Positions 16,074 to 23,624 of a stretch of 64,000 bases of DNA are shown here, in pieces. The position numbers and the translations under genes are program-made. Position 1 is the first letter of the stretch. Each line of letters begins with the position of its first letter. Origin of the DNA: Roseicyclus sediminis (GTDB lineage: Bacteria; Pseudomonadota; Alphaproteobacteria; Rhodobacterales; Rhodobacteraceae); NCBI RefSeq assembly GCF_025515305.1, contig NZ_JAOPHT010000014.1, positions 33,433 through 97,432 of the forward strand, read 5' to 3'. A model generated the notes under the pieces. It was not told where the DNA came from. It was given only the letters and a program-made list of their open reading frames with translations, and made no database searches.

Positions 16074-16799
16074 TTAAATCTTCGACGACCGAAGCTGCCG
16101 CTCACCAGCAGCCAGCTCCTCGCCACGCGTTTGGGAACCCATCGCGGGCGCGACCGACAAAAGCCACTCCTCGAAACTCAGAGGACCACCCTCGCGCGGC
16201 GCCCGGCCATATTCGGCTCGCGACACCACCCCGTACCGATCGTGGAGGTCCTTGATGTTGGCCGCACGGCCGGCAGAGCCGTTATCGCCAGACAGAGCGG
16301 AGCAAAGCGTTTCGGAGAGGGCACGCTCGAAGGAGTCCCGGCAGATCTGGTCGCAGCCGGCCTGAAGTTGCGCAACGGCCGCCACAGCGGAATCCGCAAG
16401 GCCCAACAGGAGGCCCATTTCCCTGTCCATGGGGAAGCCGCCACGATGAAGGGACTCGATGAGGATCTGCGCATACACGCGCCCAACCACAACCCCTCGA
16501 ACCGCGGAAGTGGCCTGCGGGGAAAAGACCGCCAGCGGTACGAACGCGATGACGGCGCCATAGGGCACGGAAATGCCTAATTCTTCGGCGACGACATCAC
16601 CCAGCGACAGCGCCGGCATGACTTCGGTATCATCGAGCAAGGCACGCTCGTTAACCTCGTCGCCATCAATGCCAATAAGTACTGCGCGACCCGGAAATAG
16701 TGCCGCCAAAAGCGTCCGGAACAAAGCCGCTTCGGTCTCCGCGATGACTTTCGCCTGACCTGACCACAAGATACCCAGTATTTCGTTTCTGCTCGACAT
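16074..16799 (-). CDS. Conserved-looking protein of unknown function in the motility locus
   Basis: A 241-residue protein I do not recognise. It has no signal peptide and no convincing membrane span. It is Ala/Leu-rich and mostly helical, with a hydrophobic middle (ISVPYGAVIAFVPLAVFSPQ) and a stretch LLGLADSAVAAVAQLQAGCD. The C-terminus is charged (TRGEELAAGERQLRSSKI). Codon use is like its neighbours, and it lies between motB and the sigma-fliK-flgD unit on the same strand, so a motility role is plausible but unproven. The 75 bases to the sigma start could contain a separate promoter. Confidence 0.55.
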   Translation of the reverse strand: MSSRNEILGILWSGQAKVIAETEAALFRTLLAALFPGRAVLIGIDGDEVNERALLDDTEVMPALSLGDVVAEELGISVPYGAVIAFVPLAVFSPQATSAVRGVVVGRVYAQILIESLHRGGFPMDREMGLLLGLADSAVAAVAQLQAGCDQICRDSFERALSETLCSALSGDNGSAGRAANIKDLHDRYGVVSRAEYGRAPREGGPLSFEEWLLSVAPAMGSQTRGEELAAGERQLRSSKI

Positions 16800-17167
16800 G
16801 CTCGATCCCCACCAGTTCTTGTCGTTGTTCCCAACAATACCGCTAGATCGGCCAAGGATTCAAATCCTTTTCACCCCTCCCTTAAACAAAAACTTGAATG
16901 ACCCACTTGAAAAAAGCAGCGCGCTGTGATGCGCCCGATGGTGATCCGAACAGCAATGACTTTGGTTTCAACGACAAACCGGCCTGCTCTCTAGAGATCA
17001 CAGGCGTCAGACCTTCTTGACATACAAAATCAGTTGATGACACGAATCGGGAGGCATGAAAGGGCGCCCGTTGACATCGCGCTGGATATGGCTAGCGAGG
17101 CATAGCATGACAGGACCGAGTGTCGCGTGGATGCTACTCCGCCTTGCATGCGAATTCATCCAAAGTG
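16800..17167. other. Intergenic stretch without a recognised gene
   Basis: This 368-base gap between the unknown protein and motB has lower GC than the genes around it. I see no credible ORF, tRNA or strong terminator. A TTGACA hexamer near 17018 has no matching -10. It probably carries the promoter of the minus-strand unknown gene and the 3' end of the motB transcript. Confidence 0.4.
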
Positions 17168-18226
17168 CTAGTCTTCGATAGCACCGAGTGAATCGGCGCC
17201 CAGGGTCGCGGGATATACGAGCATGATGCCGATTCTGCGGTTTTCAGGCGCATCGGGTTGGGCCGCGTTAAGAGGATCGGAATCGGCCATCCCCATGATG
17301 CGAATGAACCGCTCCGGCGCCAGTCCCTCGGCTTCCAGGGCACGTCGCGTTGCATTTGCCCGGTCCGTGGAGAGTTCCCAGTTGGTGTAAACGGCCCCCG
17401 CGCCAAATGAGAGTGAGTCGGTGTGCCCCGCGATTGCGACAGGCTTGTCGATGGGCAGGATGGCGCGCCCAACGACACCAACCAGGCGCCGCGTCCGCAT
17501 GTCCAATTCCGCGCTGCCAATCGCGAACATGGGACGCCGCTCGCTGTCGACGAGTTGAATTTCGAGGCCTTCGTTCGACAACTCGAACCGGATCTGACCG
17601 CTCAACTCGGCGATTTCAGGGTCCGCGGAAACCGCCTGCTCGATTTGCTCCCTCAGCGCCTCGAGGCGGTCGCGCCGCTCGGCCTCCGCTACCGCAAGGT
17701 CTGCCAATGCCTGCCGGACGCCTTCAGCAGCGTCACTTTCGTCGGGCGGGGCGCCGTCTTCATCCTGCTCGGACTGCGCCTGCAGCGTCGCCTCCCCACT
17801 CGAAATTTCTCCGCCTTCTCCCGTACCGGAGGCTTGCAGGCCGCCTGCCCCCGGCAGAGGCGGCGAGACCTCCGCCGTGTCGCGCAGCCTGCTGTCAAAC
17901 ACGGCAAGCGGGTTCTCCTGGCCGAAGCTTGGAAGTTGCTCGGGGGTATGGGGGCCATCCGTTCCAGAAAGCGGCCCATCCTCGGCAAGCACCTGCCCGG
18001 CCAGGAGTCCCTGCCCGCGGCCGCCCGCCTCGGACAGGCTCGGGGTGAAGTAATCGGCCAGGCCTCGAAGCTTTTCCTCATCCGAAGCGGCGAGAATCCA
18101 CAGCAGGAGGAAAAACGCCATCATGGCTGTCATGAAGTCCGCATAGGCGACCTTCCACGCGCCACCATGGTGCCCGTCGTGGCCATCGTCGTCGGTCCGT
18201 TTGATGATGATCGGTTTCTCCGGCAT
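17168..18226 (-). CDS. motB: Flagellar stator protein MotB
   Basis: A 352-residue stator subunit. The single transmembrane helix and proton channel residue are in AYADFMTAMMAFFLLLWILA, with the essential Asp at residue 30 of the ATG-started protein. A long acidic, Gly/Ser-rich linker follows, then a C-terminal OmpA-like peptidoglycan-binding domain (PMFAIGSAELDMRTRRLVGV, VAIAGHTDSL, WELSTDRANATRRALEAEGL, ENRRIGIMLVYP). The linker is longer than in enterobacterial MotB, as in other alphaproteobacteria. ATG at 18226 is preferred over the GTG just before it. motA is 1.8 kb away on the opposite strand, not adjacent. Confidence 0.95.
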   Translation of the reverse strand: MPEKPIIIKRTDDDGHDGHHGGAWKVAYADFMTAMMAFFLLLWILAASDEEKLRGLADYFTPSLSEAGGRGQGLLAGQVLAEDGPLSGTDGPHTPEQLPSFGQENPLAVFDSRLRDTAEVSPPLPGAGGLQASGTGEGGEISSGEATLQAQSEQDEDGAPPDESDAAEGVRQALADLAVAEAERRDRLEALREQIEQAVSADPEIAELSGQIRFELSNEGLEIQLVDSERRPMFAIGSAELDMRTRRLVGVVGRAILPIDKPVAIAGHTDSLSFGAGAVYTNWELSTDRANATRRALEAEGLAPERFIRIMGMADSDPLNAAQPDAPENRRIGIMLVYPATLGADSLGAIED

Positions 18227-18290
18227 CACTTCGACCCTTCAACCAGAACTGCTCATGCGCCAAGACTAACCGCCCGCCCTGCATGATTAC

Positions 18291-18309
18291 TCAAGAATAA
18301 AATAAAGAA
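18291..18309 (-). promoter_or_regulatory. Candidate motility operator upstream of motB
   Basis: On the minus strand TTCTTTATTTTATTCTTGA gives two TTCTT units 12 bases apart, about 65 bases before the motB start. The distal half overlaps the T-tract of the mucR terminator, so part of the similarity could come from that; the TATTCTTGA half does not depend on it. Confidence 0.3.
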
Positions 18310-18331
18310 AAGAGCCAGCGTGAACGCTGGC
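18303..18331 (-). terminator. Rho-independent terminator of mucR
   Basis: On the minus strand a perfect 7-bp stem (GCCAGCG/CGCTGGC, 18314-18331, 4-base loop) is followed by TCTTTTCTTTATT. It begins 28 bases after the mucR stop. This is the clearest intrinsic terminator in the motility region and separates mucR from motB. Confidence 0.8.
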
Positions 18332-18358
18332 CCTCGCAATACGTAAAGCTGGAAGAAG

Positions 18359-18805
18359 TCAGTCTACGGCGTCAGCCGATGTGCGCGAGTATTTTCCAAG
18401 GCCCGCCTTCTTCGCGTACTTGGCCTTCAGCTCGGAGTAGCTCGGGGCGACAAGGGGGAAGTCCGGCGGAAGGCCGAACCGGGTACGGTATTCGGCCTCG
18501 GTCAGACCATGCTCCGCCCCGATGTGTCGCTTCAGCATTTTGAAGCCCTTGCCGCAACACATGCAGTAAACCTTGTCCTTGGTCACTGCCCGGTCGATGG
18601 GAACAGCGGGGAATGCTTCAACCGGCAAGGATGGAGCGGTCTTTGCAGGCGCCGACCCTTCAGCGTCCGTGGCGTCATCCATCCCAAAGACTATCGCCAG
18701 TTTCTCGGCGAGAGCCCCGATATCCTCGGCGGCGACATCGGGCCTTGCGGCGAAGACCGATACGATCTGAACCAGCATGTCCCTTTTGGCTTCTTGTTCA
18801 GACAT
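18359..18805 (-). CDS. mucR: MucR/Ros family zinc-finger regulator
   Basis: A 148-residue MucR-type regulator. Residues ~1-35 form the N-terminal oligomerisation helix region. The C-terminal domain has the prokaryotic zinc finger YCMCCGKGFKMLKRHIGAEH (Cys-X2-Cys-X9-His-X4-His) followed by GLTEAEYRTRFGLPPDFPLV and APSYSELKAKYAKKAGLGKY. In rhizobia MucR represses the ftcR/rem motility regulator and controls exopolysaccharide genes; both target classes are in this window. It is monocistronic, with its own terminator. The ATG at 18805 follows GGAGG; a GTG lies one codon upstream. Confidence 0.93.
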   Translation of the reverse strand: MSEQEAKRDMLVQIVSVFAARPDVAAEDIGALAEKLAIVFGMDDATDAEGSAPAKTAPSLPVEAFPAVPIDRAVTKDKVYCMCCGKGFKMLKRHIGAEHGLTEAEYRTRFGLPPDFPLVAPSYSELKAKYAKKAGLGKYSRTSADAVD

Positions 18806-19046
18806 CACTCGCTAGCCTCCAAAAATGAATACCGGAGCCTAGTCTCTCCTTCACAATGGTCAAAAAATAATTCATGCATCACTTTTGTCTGCTACCGCGT
18901 CGATCATGCACGGTGGCACACGCTCTAGGCAACATAGAAGCGAAAATCAACAAATTTCGGCGATTTGTTGCTCTTCATGATGCCTTAGGACCGTACTTGC
19001 ATCAATCCTTCGTTGCCTGAACGCGTCGATAGACGTGCGGACGCGA

Positions 19047-19877
19047 TCATCCGAATGCGGCAGCGACCCCGGCTGTCAGGATCCCGGCCGATGAAATCAG
19101 GAATGCGACCGCCGCTGCACGGGCCAGCCGACCTGTCCTTTGGCCATCGCCGATTTCGGGGTCGACCACGGCTCCGTCCGCGACGAACTTGAGCCGGACG
19201 GACGTGTTTCCGCGCCTCCAAAGCGCGGCCGCAGCGGGCGGAAGCGACGCACCGGGGATCAGTATGACGTCGCCGGACGTGACATCACCGTCCCACGCCA
19301 GGCGCACGGAGGATCCGCGCAAAGGCACGTCGACGACCCGACCGAAGACTTCGCGGCCGCTGGCCGAAGCGAGGTCACCGCCCCCGACAACGAGGCAAAA
19401 GTAGCCTTCTGCCTCCGAAACGCTGGCTACGAGCTTCCGCTCGCCCCCCCCTGTCGGCCCGCCTTCCGACCTTTCACGATGCCTCAGACGTTCCGCCAGG
19501 GAGTTGGCGCGTTCGCCCAACTCTCGGGTTTCTGCCGCCTCTTTGCGATAGCGGTATGAAAGGGCGTACTCCAACGCCAGGTCCGGCAATTGGTCCACCC
19601 CGTCGAGAAGCCCGCAGATCGCCTGCTCCTCCGAGAACGAGAGGCGGCGCGTCGGATACCCGTCACTCGCAGGCACGACGTACACCCGACAGGAGCCTTC
19701 ATCGGTCGCCGTCACGGCCATGCTGAGCGCTTCCGCCGCGTCCTCCTCCACATGTCGCAGGTGAAGGTCGCATCGCCCGCTTTGATGCAAGCAGAGGATT
19801 GCGAACACCTCCTCGGGCCAATCCGGGCAGATGCCGCGCAAGGTCTCAAAGTCAGGCGTATAAACCAGTGCTTCCAT
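19047..19877 (-). CDS. Tail-anchored protein of unknown function, divergent from motA
   Basis: A 276-residue protein I do not recognise. The first ~150 residues are acidic and helical (DWPEEVFAILCLHQSGRCDL, LSYRYRKEAAETRELGERAN). Residues ~160-245 read as beta-rich (VASVSEAEGYFCLVVGGGDL, VFGRVVDVPLRGSSVRLAWD). A C-terminal hydrophobic segment, AAAVAFLISSAGILTAGVAA, suggests a tail anchor in the inner membrane. I chose ATG 19877; a longer in-frame ATG at 19970 would run through the promoter region. It shares a promoter region with motA, so a stator-linked or regulatory role is possible but not shown. Confidence 0.55.
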   Translation of the reverse strand: MEALVYTPDFETLRGICPDWPEEVFAILCLHQSGRCDLHLRHVEEDAAEALSMAVTATDEGSCRVYVVPASDGYPTRRLSFSEEQAICGLLDGVDQLPDLALEYALSYRYRKEAAETRELGERANSLAERLRHRERSEGGPTGGGERKLVASVSEAEGYFCLVVGGGDLASASGREVFGRVVDVPLRGSSVRLAWDGDVTSGDVILIPGASLPPAAAALWRRGNTSVRLKFVADGAVVDPEIGDGQRTGRLARAAAVAFLISSAGILTAGVAAAFG

Positions 19878-19903
19878 ACCGCCACCCAAGATCCAGATCG
19901 ACG

Positions 19904-19924
19904 TATTCTTGCTTTTGTTCTTGA
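19904..19924. promoter_or_regulatory. Candidate motility operator between motA and the divergent gene
   Basis: TATTCTTGCTTTTGTTCTTGA holds two TTCTTG units 12 bases apart (19906 and 19918). It lies about 60-80 bases before the motA start and about 25 bases before the divergent ATG. It matches the TATTCTTGA pattern of the other motility promoters. Confidence 0.4.
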
Positions 19925-19985
19925 TTTTAGTAGCTAGGGATCGTAATCGCAAGGATAAATGTGCTTTCATGATCGAGGGCTGGGC

Positions 19986-20852
19986 GTGACGCTACTGATT
20001 GGAGTCATTATGGTCGTCGGCCTTGTCTTCGGGGGCTTCATGCTCTCGGGAGGCAAGATGGACATCATCTTTTATGCACTGCCATTCGAGGGGATGATGA
20101 TCGGTGGTGGTTCGATCGGCGCATTCGTCATCGCCAACTCCATGACGGTGATCAAGGATTCCGCCAAAGGCGTCCTGAAGGTCATCAAGGGGCCGCGGTG
20201 GAAGCGCCAGGATTACAACGATCTGCTCAACCTGCTCTACGAGCTCACTCGTCTGTTCAAGACCAAGGGCATGATCGAACTGGACCCACACGTCGAGAAC
20301 CCAAAGGAAAGCGAGATATTCAAACGCTATCCCAAGATCCTTTCGGATCACTTTGCGATCGACCTGATAACCGACAGTTTCCGGATGTTGTCGATGCAGT
20401 TCGACGACAAGTTTCAAACCGAAGATGTCCTGAACCGAAAGCTCAAGAAGCACCACCACGAAGCACTTGCCGCCCCCAAGGCCATCCAGACCATGGCCGA
20501 CGGCTTGCCCGCCATCGGGATCGTTGCCGCCGTGCTGGGGGTGATCAAGACCATGTCGTCGGTCGATCAACCGCCGGAGATCCTCGGCACGATGATTGGC
20601 GGTGCGCTCGTCGGGACCTTCCTAGGCGTCTACCTCGCCTACTGCATGGTCGCGCCCATCTCCGGGCGCCTCAAGCAAATCGAGGATGAAGATGCAGCTT
20701 TCTATGCCATCATCCGCGATGTCTTCGTCGCAATGGTGGCCGAGCACCCACCAAACATCTGCGTAGAGATCGGACGGGGCAACATCCCTTCTCACATTCA
20801 GCCGACCTTCTACGATGTCGAGGCTTCGCAAAAGAAACTGGCCGCAGCATGA
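19986..20852 (+). CDS. motA: Flagellar stator protein MotA
   Basis: A 288-residue stator subunit from GTG 19986. MotA features are clear: two N-terminal membrane helices (TLLIGVIMVVGLVFGGFMLS, then a second around MIGGGSIGAFVIAN), a cytoplasmic loop with basic and acidic residues that contacts FliG, and the C-terminal helix pair with ADGLPAIGIVAAVLGVIKTM, then IGGALVGTFLGVYLAYCMVA. I preferred the GTG preceded by GAGGGC over the upstream ATG 19959. The stop overlaps the next start as ATGA. motB lies separately on the other strand. Confidence 0.95.
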   Translation: MTLLIGVIMVVGLVFGGFMLSGGKMDIIFYALPFEGMMIGGGSIGAFVIANSMTVIKDSAKGVLKVIKGPRWKRQDYNDLLNLLYELTRLFKTKGMIELDPHVENPKESEIFKRYPKILSDHFAIDLITDSFRMLSMQFDDKFQTEDVLNRKLKKHHHEALAAPKAIQTMADGLPAIGIVAAVLGVIKTMSSVDQPPEILGTMIGGALVGTFLGVYLAYCMVAPISGRLKQIEDEDAAFYAIIRDVFVAMVAEHPPNICVEIGRGNIPSHIQPTFYDVEASQKKLAAA

Positions 20853-21064
20853 CGAAGCGTTTCGCACTACTCGCCGCACTCTTCGCGGCTATTCTTGCCG
20901 CCATATACGGCACGGCGCGCGCTGAAGATGAGATACCGACAACCCTGGGCACGGTGACGGCACCATCTCCGGTATCGCCCTTCGACCCCGCGATCATAGA
21001 ACGCATAAGGCAAGCCATCCTGGCCAGCGAAGAGGCCGAGGTCGACGAAGGCCGCGATGAGTGA
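20849..21064 (+). CDS. Small secreted protein coupled to motA
   Basis: A 71-residue protein with a clear signal peptide (MTKRFALLAALFAAILAAIY, cleavage likely after TARA). The mature part is only about 45 residues, acidic, with a Pro/Ser linker (TAPSPVSPFDPA) and a short helix (IIERIRQAILASEEAEVDEG). I do not recognise it. ATGA overlap with motA and an 8-base overlap with the next gene argue that it is a real, translated gene. A small periplasmic partner of the stator or motor is a guess from position. Confidence 0.6.
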   Translation: MTKRFALLAALFAAILAAIYGTARAEDEIPTTLGTVTAPSPVSPFDPAIIERIRQAILASEEAEVDEGRDE

Positions 21065-21485
21065 CCGAAGGGTCTCGGCCCTCGACCTGCTGGCAAGGCT
21101 GGAACAGCACAAGGTCTCGAGGGTCGCGCAACGCCGCGCAGCGCTGCTGGGCGAAGCGGGACGCCTGCAACACGCGATCGATGACTTGGGCGACCGAATG
21201 GAAGCGGAGGCCTACGCCACTTCTGCCGAGACGGCGCCATATGTCGGCGCCTTCATCACGTCGATCCGTTCCGAGATCGCGGAGTGCGAACGCCGCCGAC
21301 AGGAACTGCAACGGGCAACCGAGCTTCTCGAGGAGGAAATGCGCTCGGGTTTCCAGGAGATAAAGGTCTTCGAGATCGCGGCGGCGAAACGCCGGGACGC
21401 GTTATTGACCACGCGCCGCAAACGTGACGAGCGGGAGTGGAACGAGACGATGCTGGCACGTCACATCCGTGATCGTCGCCGTTGA
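21057..21485 (+). CDS. FliJ-like coiled-coil protein
   Basis: A 142-residue all-helical protein with two long charged coiled-coil segments: LDLLARLEQHKVSRVAQRRA to about residue 50, and ECERRRQELQRATELLEEEM to the end. The basic C-terminal run KVFEIAAAKRRDALLTTRRK then RDEREWNETMLARHIRDRRR looks like the FliJ C-terminus. FliJ links the flagellar export ATPase FliI to FlhA. No fliI is present in the window, so the assignment is based on fold, length (FliJ about 140-150) and locus. It ends the motA-(small protein)-fliJ transcript. Confidence 0.55.
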   Translation: MSDRRVSALDLLARLEQHKVSRVAQRRAALLGEAGRLQHAIDDLGDRMEAEAYATSAETAPYVGAFITSIRSEIAECERRRQELQRATELLEEEMRSGFQEIKVFEIAAAKRRDALLTTRRKRDEREWNETMLARHIRDRRR

Positions 21486-22092
21486 GGCAGAAAACCGCCG
21501 GCGGGACGCCGCCCCAAGCGGACTTGGATCAACGAGGCTCAGGACCGAAGAGGTCCCGGCCAATGTGAGGCTCTTCTCTCCGGGCGTCATCCCGCGTCGG
21601 GCCAAGACCGCAGATCCACCAGGCATACCGCGAGGATTTCGGGAATTTCACGAGGTGAGGCGAGCCGCGACCGGACGCGACAAAGGGGAACCGTCCGCGA
21701 GGATCAGACGGTTCCCATCATGCCGGTTCGATCAACCGATCAAGTGAATGTCGTGCAGCGCGAGTTCGTGGAACGGGTGCGCGCGCACGATCTGCATGAT
21801 CCCGGTGTCGGTACGCTGCGTCTCCGATCTGCGCCAGGATATCGGCCTTGGGCGATCCTCGGGCTATGGTCGCCCGGGCCCGTCCTGGGCACAGCGCGCG
21901 AGAAAGCCCGAGCAGTAGGTCAGATACCCACTTTCCAGCCAGAGCTTCAGACCGCCCGGCACGCCGCTTACAAAAGACCTCACGCCGCAAAACTGCACCG
22001 CCGTAGAGGGTGAGCGCCATGGCTGCGGGGCGGCGAGGCCCTGCGCCAGGAGATCCGCGGCAGAGGGGCCCGCGAGAGTGAGACAGGCATAG
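21486..22092. other. Non-coding or degraded stretch after the motility locus
   Basis: I see no convincing gene here on either strand; ORFs present have composition typical of shadows. It marks a break between the motility locus and the mobile-element remnant. A perfect 10-bp inverted repeat is listed separately. Confidence 0.4.
21686..21716. terminator. Perfect 10-bp stem-loop
   Basis: GGGAACCGTC (21686-21695) pairs exactly with GACGGTTCCC (21707-21716) around an 11-base loop. On the minus strand it is followed by CTTTGTC, a weak T-rich tail. It could be a terminator for transcription arriving from the mobile region, or a relic of an element end. Confidence 0.4.
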
Positions 22093-22251
22093 GTGCCGGA
22101 GCACAAGCAGCGCAAGGCAGCGGAGGCTCGGGCGCGACTGGCGGAAGGGGAGATGGAGCCTCTGATGCTGGAAATTCCGGGGCTGACGAGGGAGGAAGCC
22201 TGGGGGATGGTGGCGGGTATGTTCCTCAGGGATCCTCCAAGGTTCAAATGA
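22093..22251 (+). CDS. Small ORF or 3' gene fragment
   Basis: A GTG-started 52-codon reading frame begins VPEHKQRKAAEARARLAEGE and ends EEAWGMVAGMFLRDPPRFK. Third positions are mainly G or C as in real genes here, and the product is a plausible charged helix plus tail. There is a stop immediately before the GTG and no ribosome site, so it may be the 3' remnant of a broken gene. I do not recognise the family. Confidence 0.25.
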   Translation: MPEHKQRKAAEARARLAEGEMEPLMLEIPGLTREEAWGMVAGMFLRDPPRFK

Positions 22252-22270
22252 GTGCGCAAGCCCCCCTAAG

Positions 22271-22621
22271 TCACCGATCTGCCGATTTGACCGGCGCTTG
22301 TTGAATGTAGGCGCGCCTGCCAACCTCCCTGCCTATCTCCAAGAGCATCTCTTGAATATTCCACGGCGAGTTGTCGGTTTCCCTTGCCGGGGTCGGGCGC
22401 CCGTATCCGCGATCAAGAATGGCCACCGCCGCAGCCACCCGGGCGCTGTCGGTAGAACCTCTGACAGCAACCTCCGCCAGTGTCGCGAGTGCAATTTCAG
22501 TGTGTTCGCGCGCCATTTCCGACAAATTCCGTTTCTGATCCCTCGTTGCTCGATTGCAGCTACCCGGTTTCCGACCGGCGCCTTTTCTGCGCCCGCCCCA
22601 GTTATTTGAGCTCTTTGCCAT
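22271..22621 (-). CDS. Small-terminase-like / mobile-element DNA-binding protein
   Basis: A 116-residue basic protein starting at ATG 22621 with AAGGGGA upstream. The N-terminus SSNNWGGRRKGAGRKPGSCN followed by a helical region (EMAREHTEIALATLAEVAVR) and SARVAAAVAILDRGYGRPTP is the pattern of small phage or mobile-element proteins related to terminase small subunits. It most likely binds DNA. No large terminase or capsid gene is nearby, so it is part of a remnant rather than a working phage. An upstream in-frame extension (to 22720) lacks support. Confidence 0.6.
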   Translation of the reverse strand: MAKSSNNWGGRRKGAGRKPGSCNRATRDQKRNLSEMAREHTEIALATLAEVAVRGSTDSARVAAAVAILDRGYGRPTPARETDNSPWNIQEMLLEIGREVGRRAYIQQAPVKSADR

Positions 22622-22790
22622 AGAACTTGATTTCCCCTTGATAAACTTTCGTGCTTGCTCGGCCAACCTCCCTGTTGAAGAGATCTGGGGTTGCAAGACC
22701 ACAATCACCAGCCTCGCCACCCATCACCGACGCTGTAGGGTCACCATCTGTGCGAGATCGTCCGATGATCTTAAAAGACCCGTGCTTGAG

Positions 22791-23624
22791 TCATCGGGCG
22801 GTATCGCTTTGTGTCGATACGTCCAAAAGGTGCACCAATCTGATGTTTTCAGTCTGAAGCGCCTCGATTTGCTGTGTCTGCTGTTGGGCCCGTGCGCGTA
22901 AATCCTCCACCTCCAAGTTCAGACTGATCCATGCCTCTTCTCGTTCGTCGCGTTTCATGGACCTGAATGCGGAGCGCAGCCTATTCGAAGGTTGTGCGTC
23001 CCCATTTCCCGTGGTGAAGATTGCCGACGCGGCGGCACTTGCGCGGCCATCTTCACCTCTCTGTTGAGATGGAGCACATTCTGACTTTGGCTCCGGACTT
23101 GTTTTCGCGGTCTTAGTTTTTCGTGCGCTTGAGACGTCCATTAATGCCTGAGTTCCATGCTTGGTGATGTAGGTGCGTGTGTCACCCAAAACGTTATAGG
23201 TGAGGGAGCCTCGGAGCTTAGACACGAATGGCTGTGACACTGCACATCTGCGCGCGATCTCTTAGTCCGACCACTGGGTCCATTCTGCATCTTTAAGCAG
23301 CATCAACACCGCCCGACGCTTGTCATCATTTGTTCGCCGAAGCCCATGGCGAGTGTTTGCGGCAACTGAATGCAATATTGCTTGCCGGCGATCACCTTTG
23401 CGCACGTCAGCGGGAATGTCCGTCCGTCCGATGCGCTCCCAAGCCGCAAACCTATGGAAGCCATCGGCAAGCCAGTGATCCACCCCGTCAAAATAGACAA
23501 TAACTGGAGGGAAAACCGTGTTGGGGTCCTCCATAGCCTCGGCGTACTGCGAGACTGTCTCTTCGCACAGCGCCACCCTCGACTGTGTTCCACCATCGGT
23601 GCGGATTTCCGTAATTTCCAGCAT
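22791..23624 (-). pseudogene. ParB-domain / HTH gene split by an in-frame TAA
   Basis: The ATG at 23624 follows AAAGGAG. The first part encodes a ParB/sulfiredoxin-like nuclease fold: VFPPVIVYFDGVDHWLADGF, HRFAAWERIG, then SVAANTRHGLRRTNDDKRRA. It stops at WTQWSD with TAA at 23259-23261. In the same frame the next codons read EIARRCAVSQPFVSKLRGSL, the expected helix-turn-helix that normally follows WSD-EIA. The frame then continues, with a Gln/Glu coiled coil, to 22791. The stop therefore interrupts one 278-codon gene at a single position. The product was probably a DNA-binding regulator of a mobile element. Confidence 0.75.

Noticed and set aside
16064..16077. Possible CtrA box TTAACGCCAGTTAA
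   Set aside because: The spacer is 6 bases, one short of the consensus N7, and the second half overlaps the stop codon of the adjacent gene; not counted as a CtrA site.
21718..22323. 201-codon minus-strand ORF
   Set aside because: Arg/Pro/His-rich shadow composition; the opposite strand has a better (though short) frame.
22271..23624. An intact prophage or defence island
   Set aside because: Only a small-terminase-like and a broken ParB-domain gene are present; no large terminase, capsid, integrase, nuclease or toxin genes accompany them.
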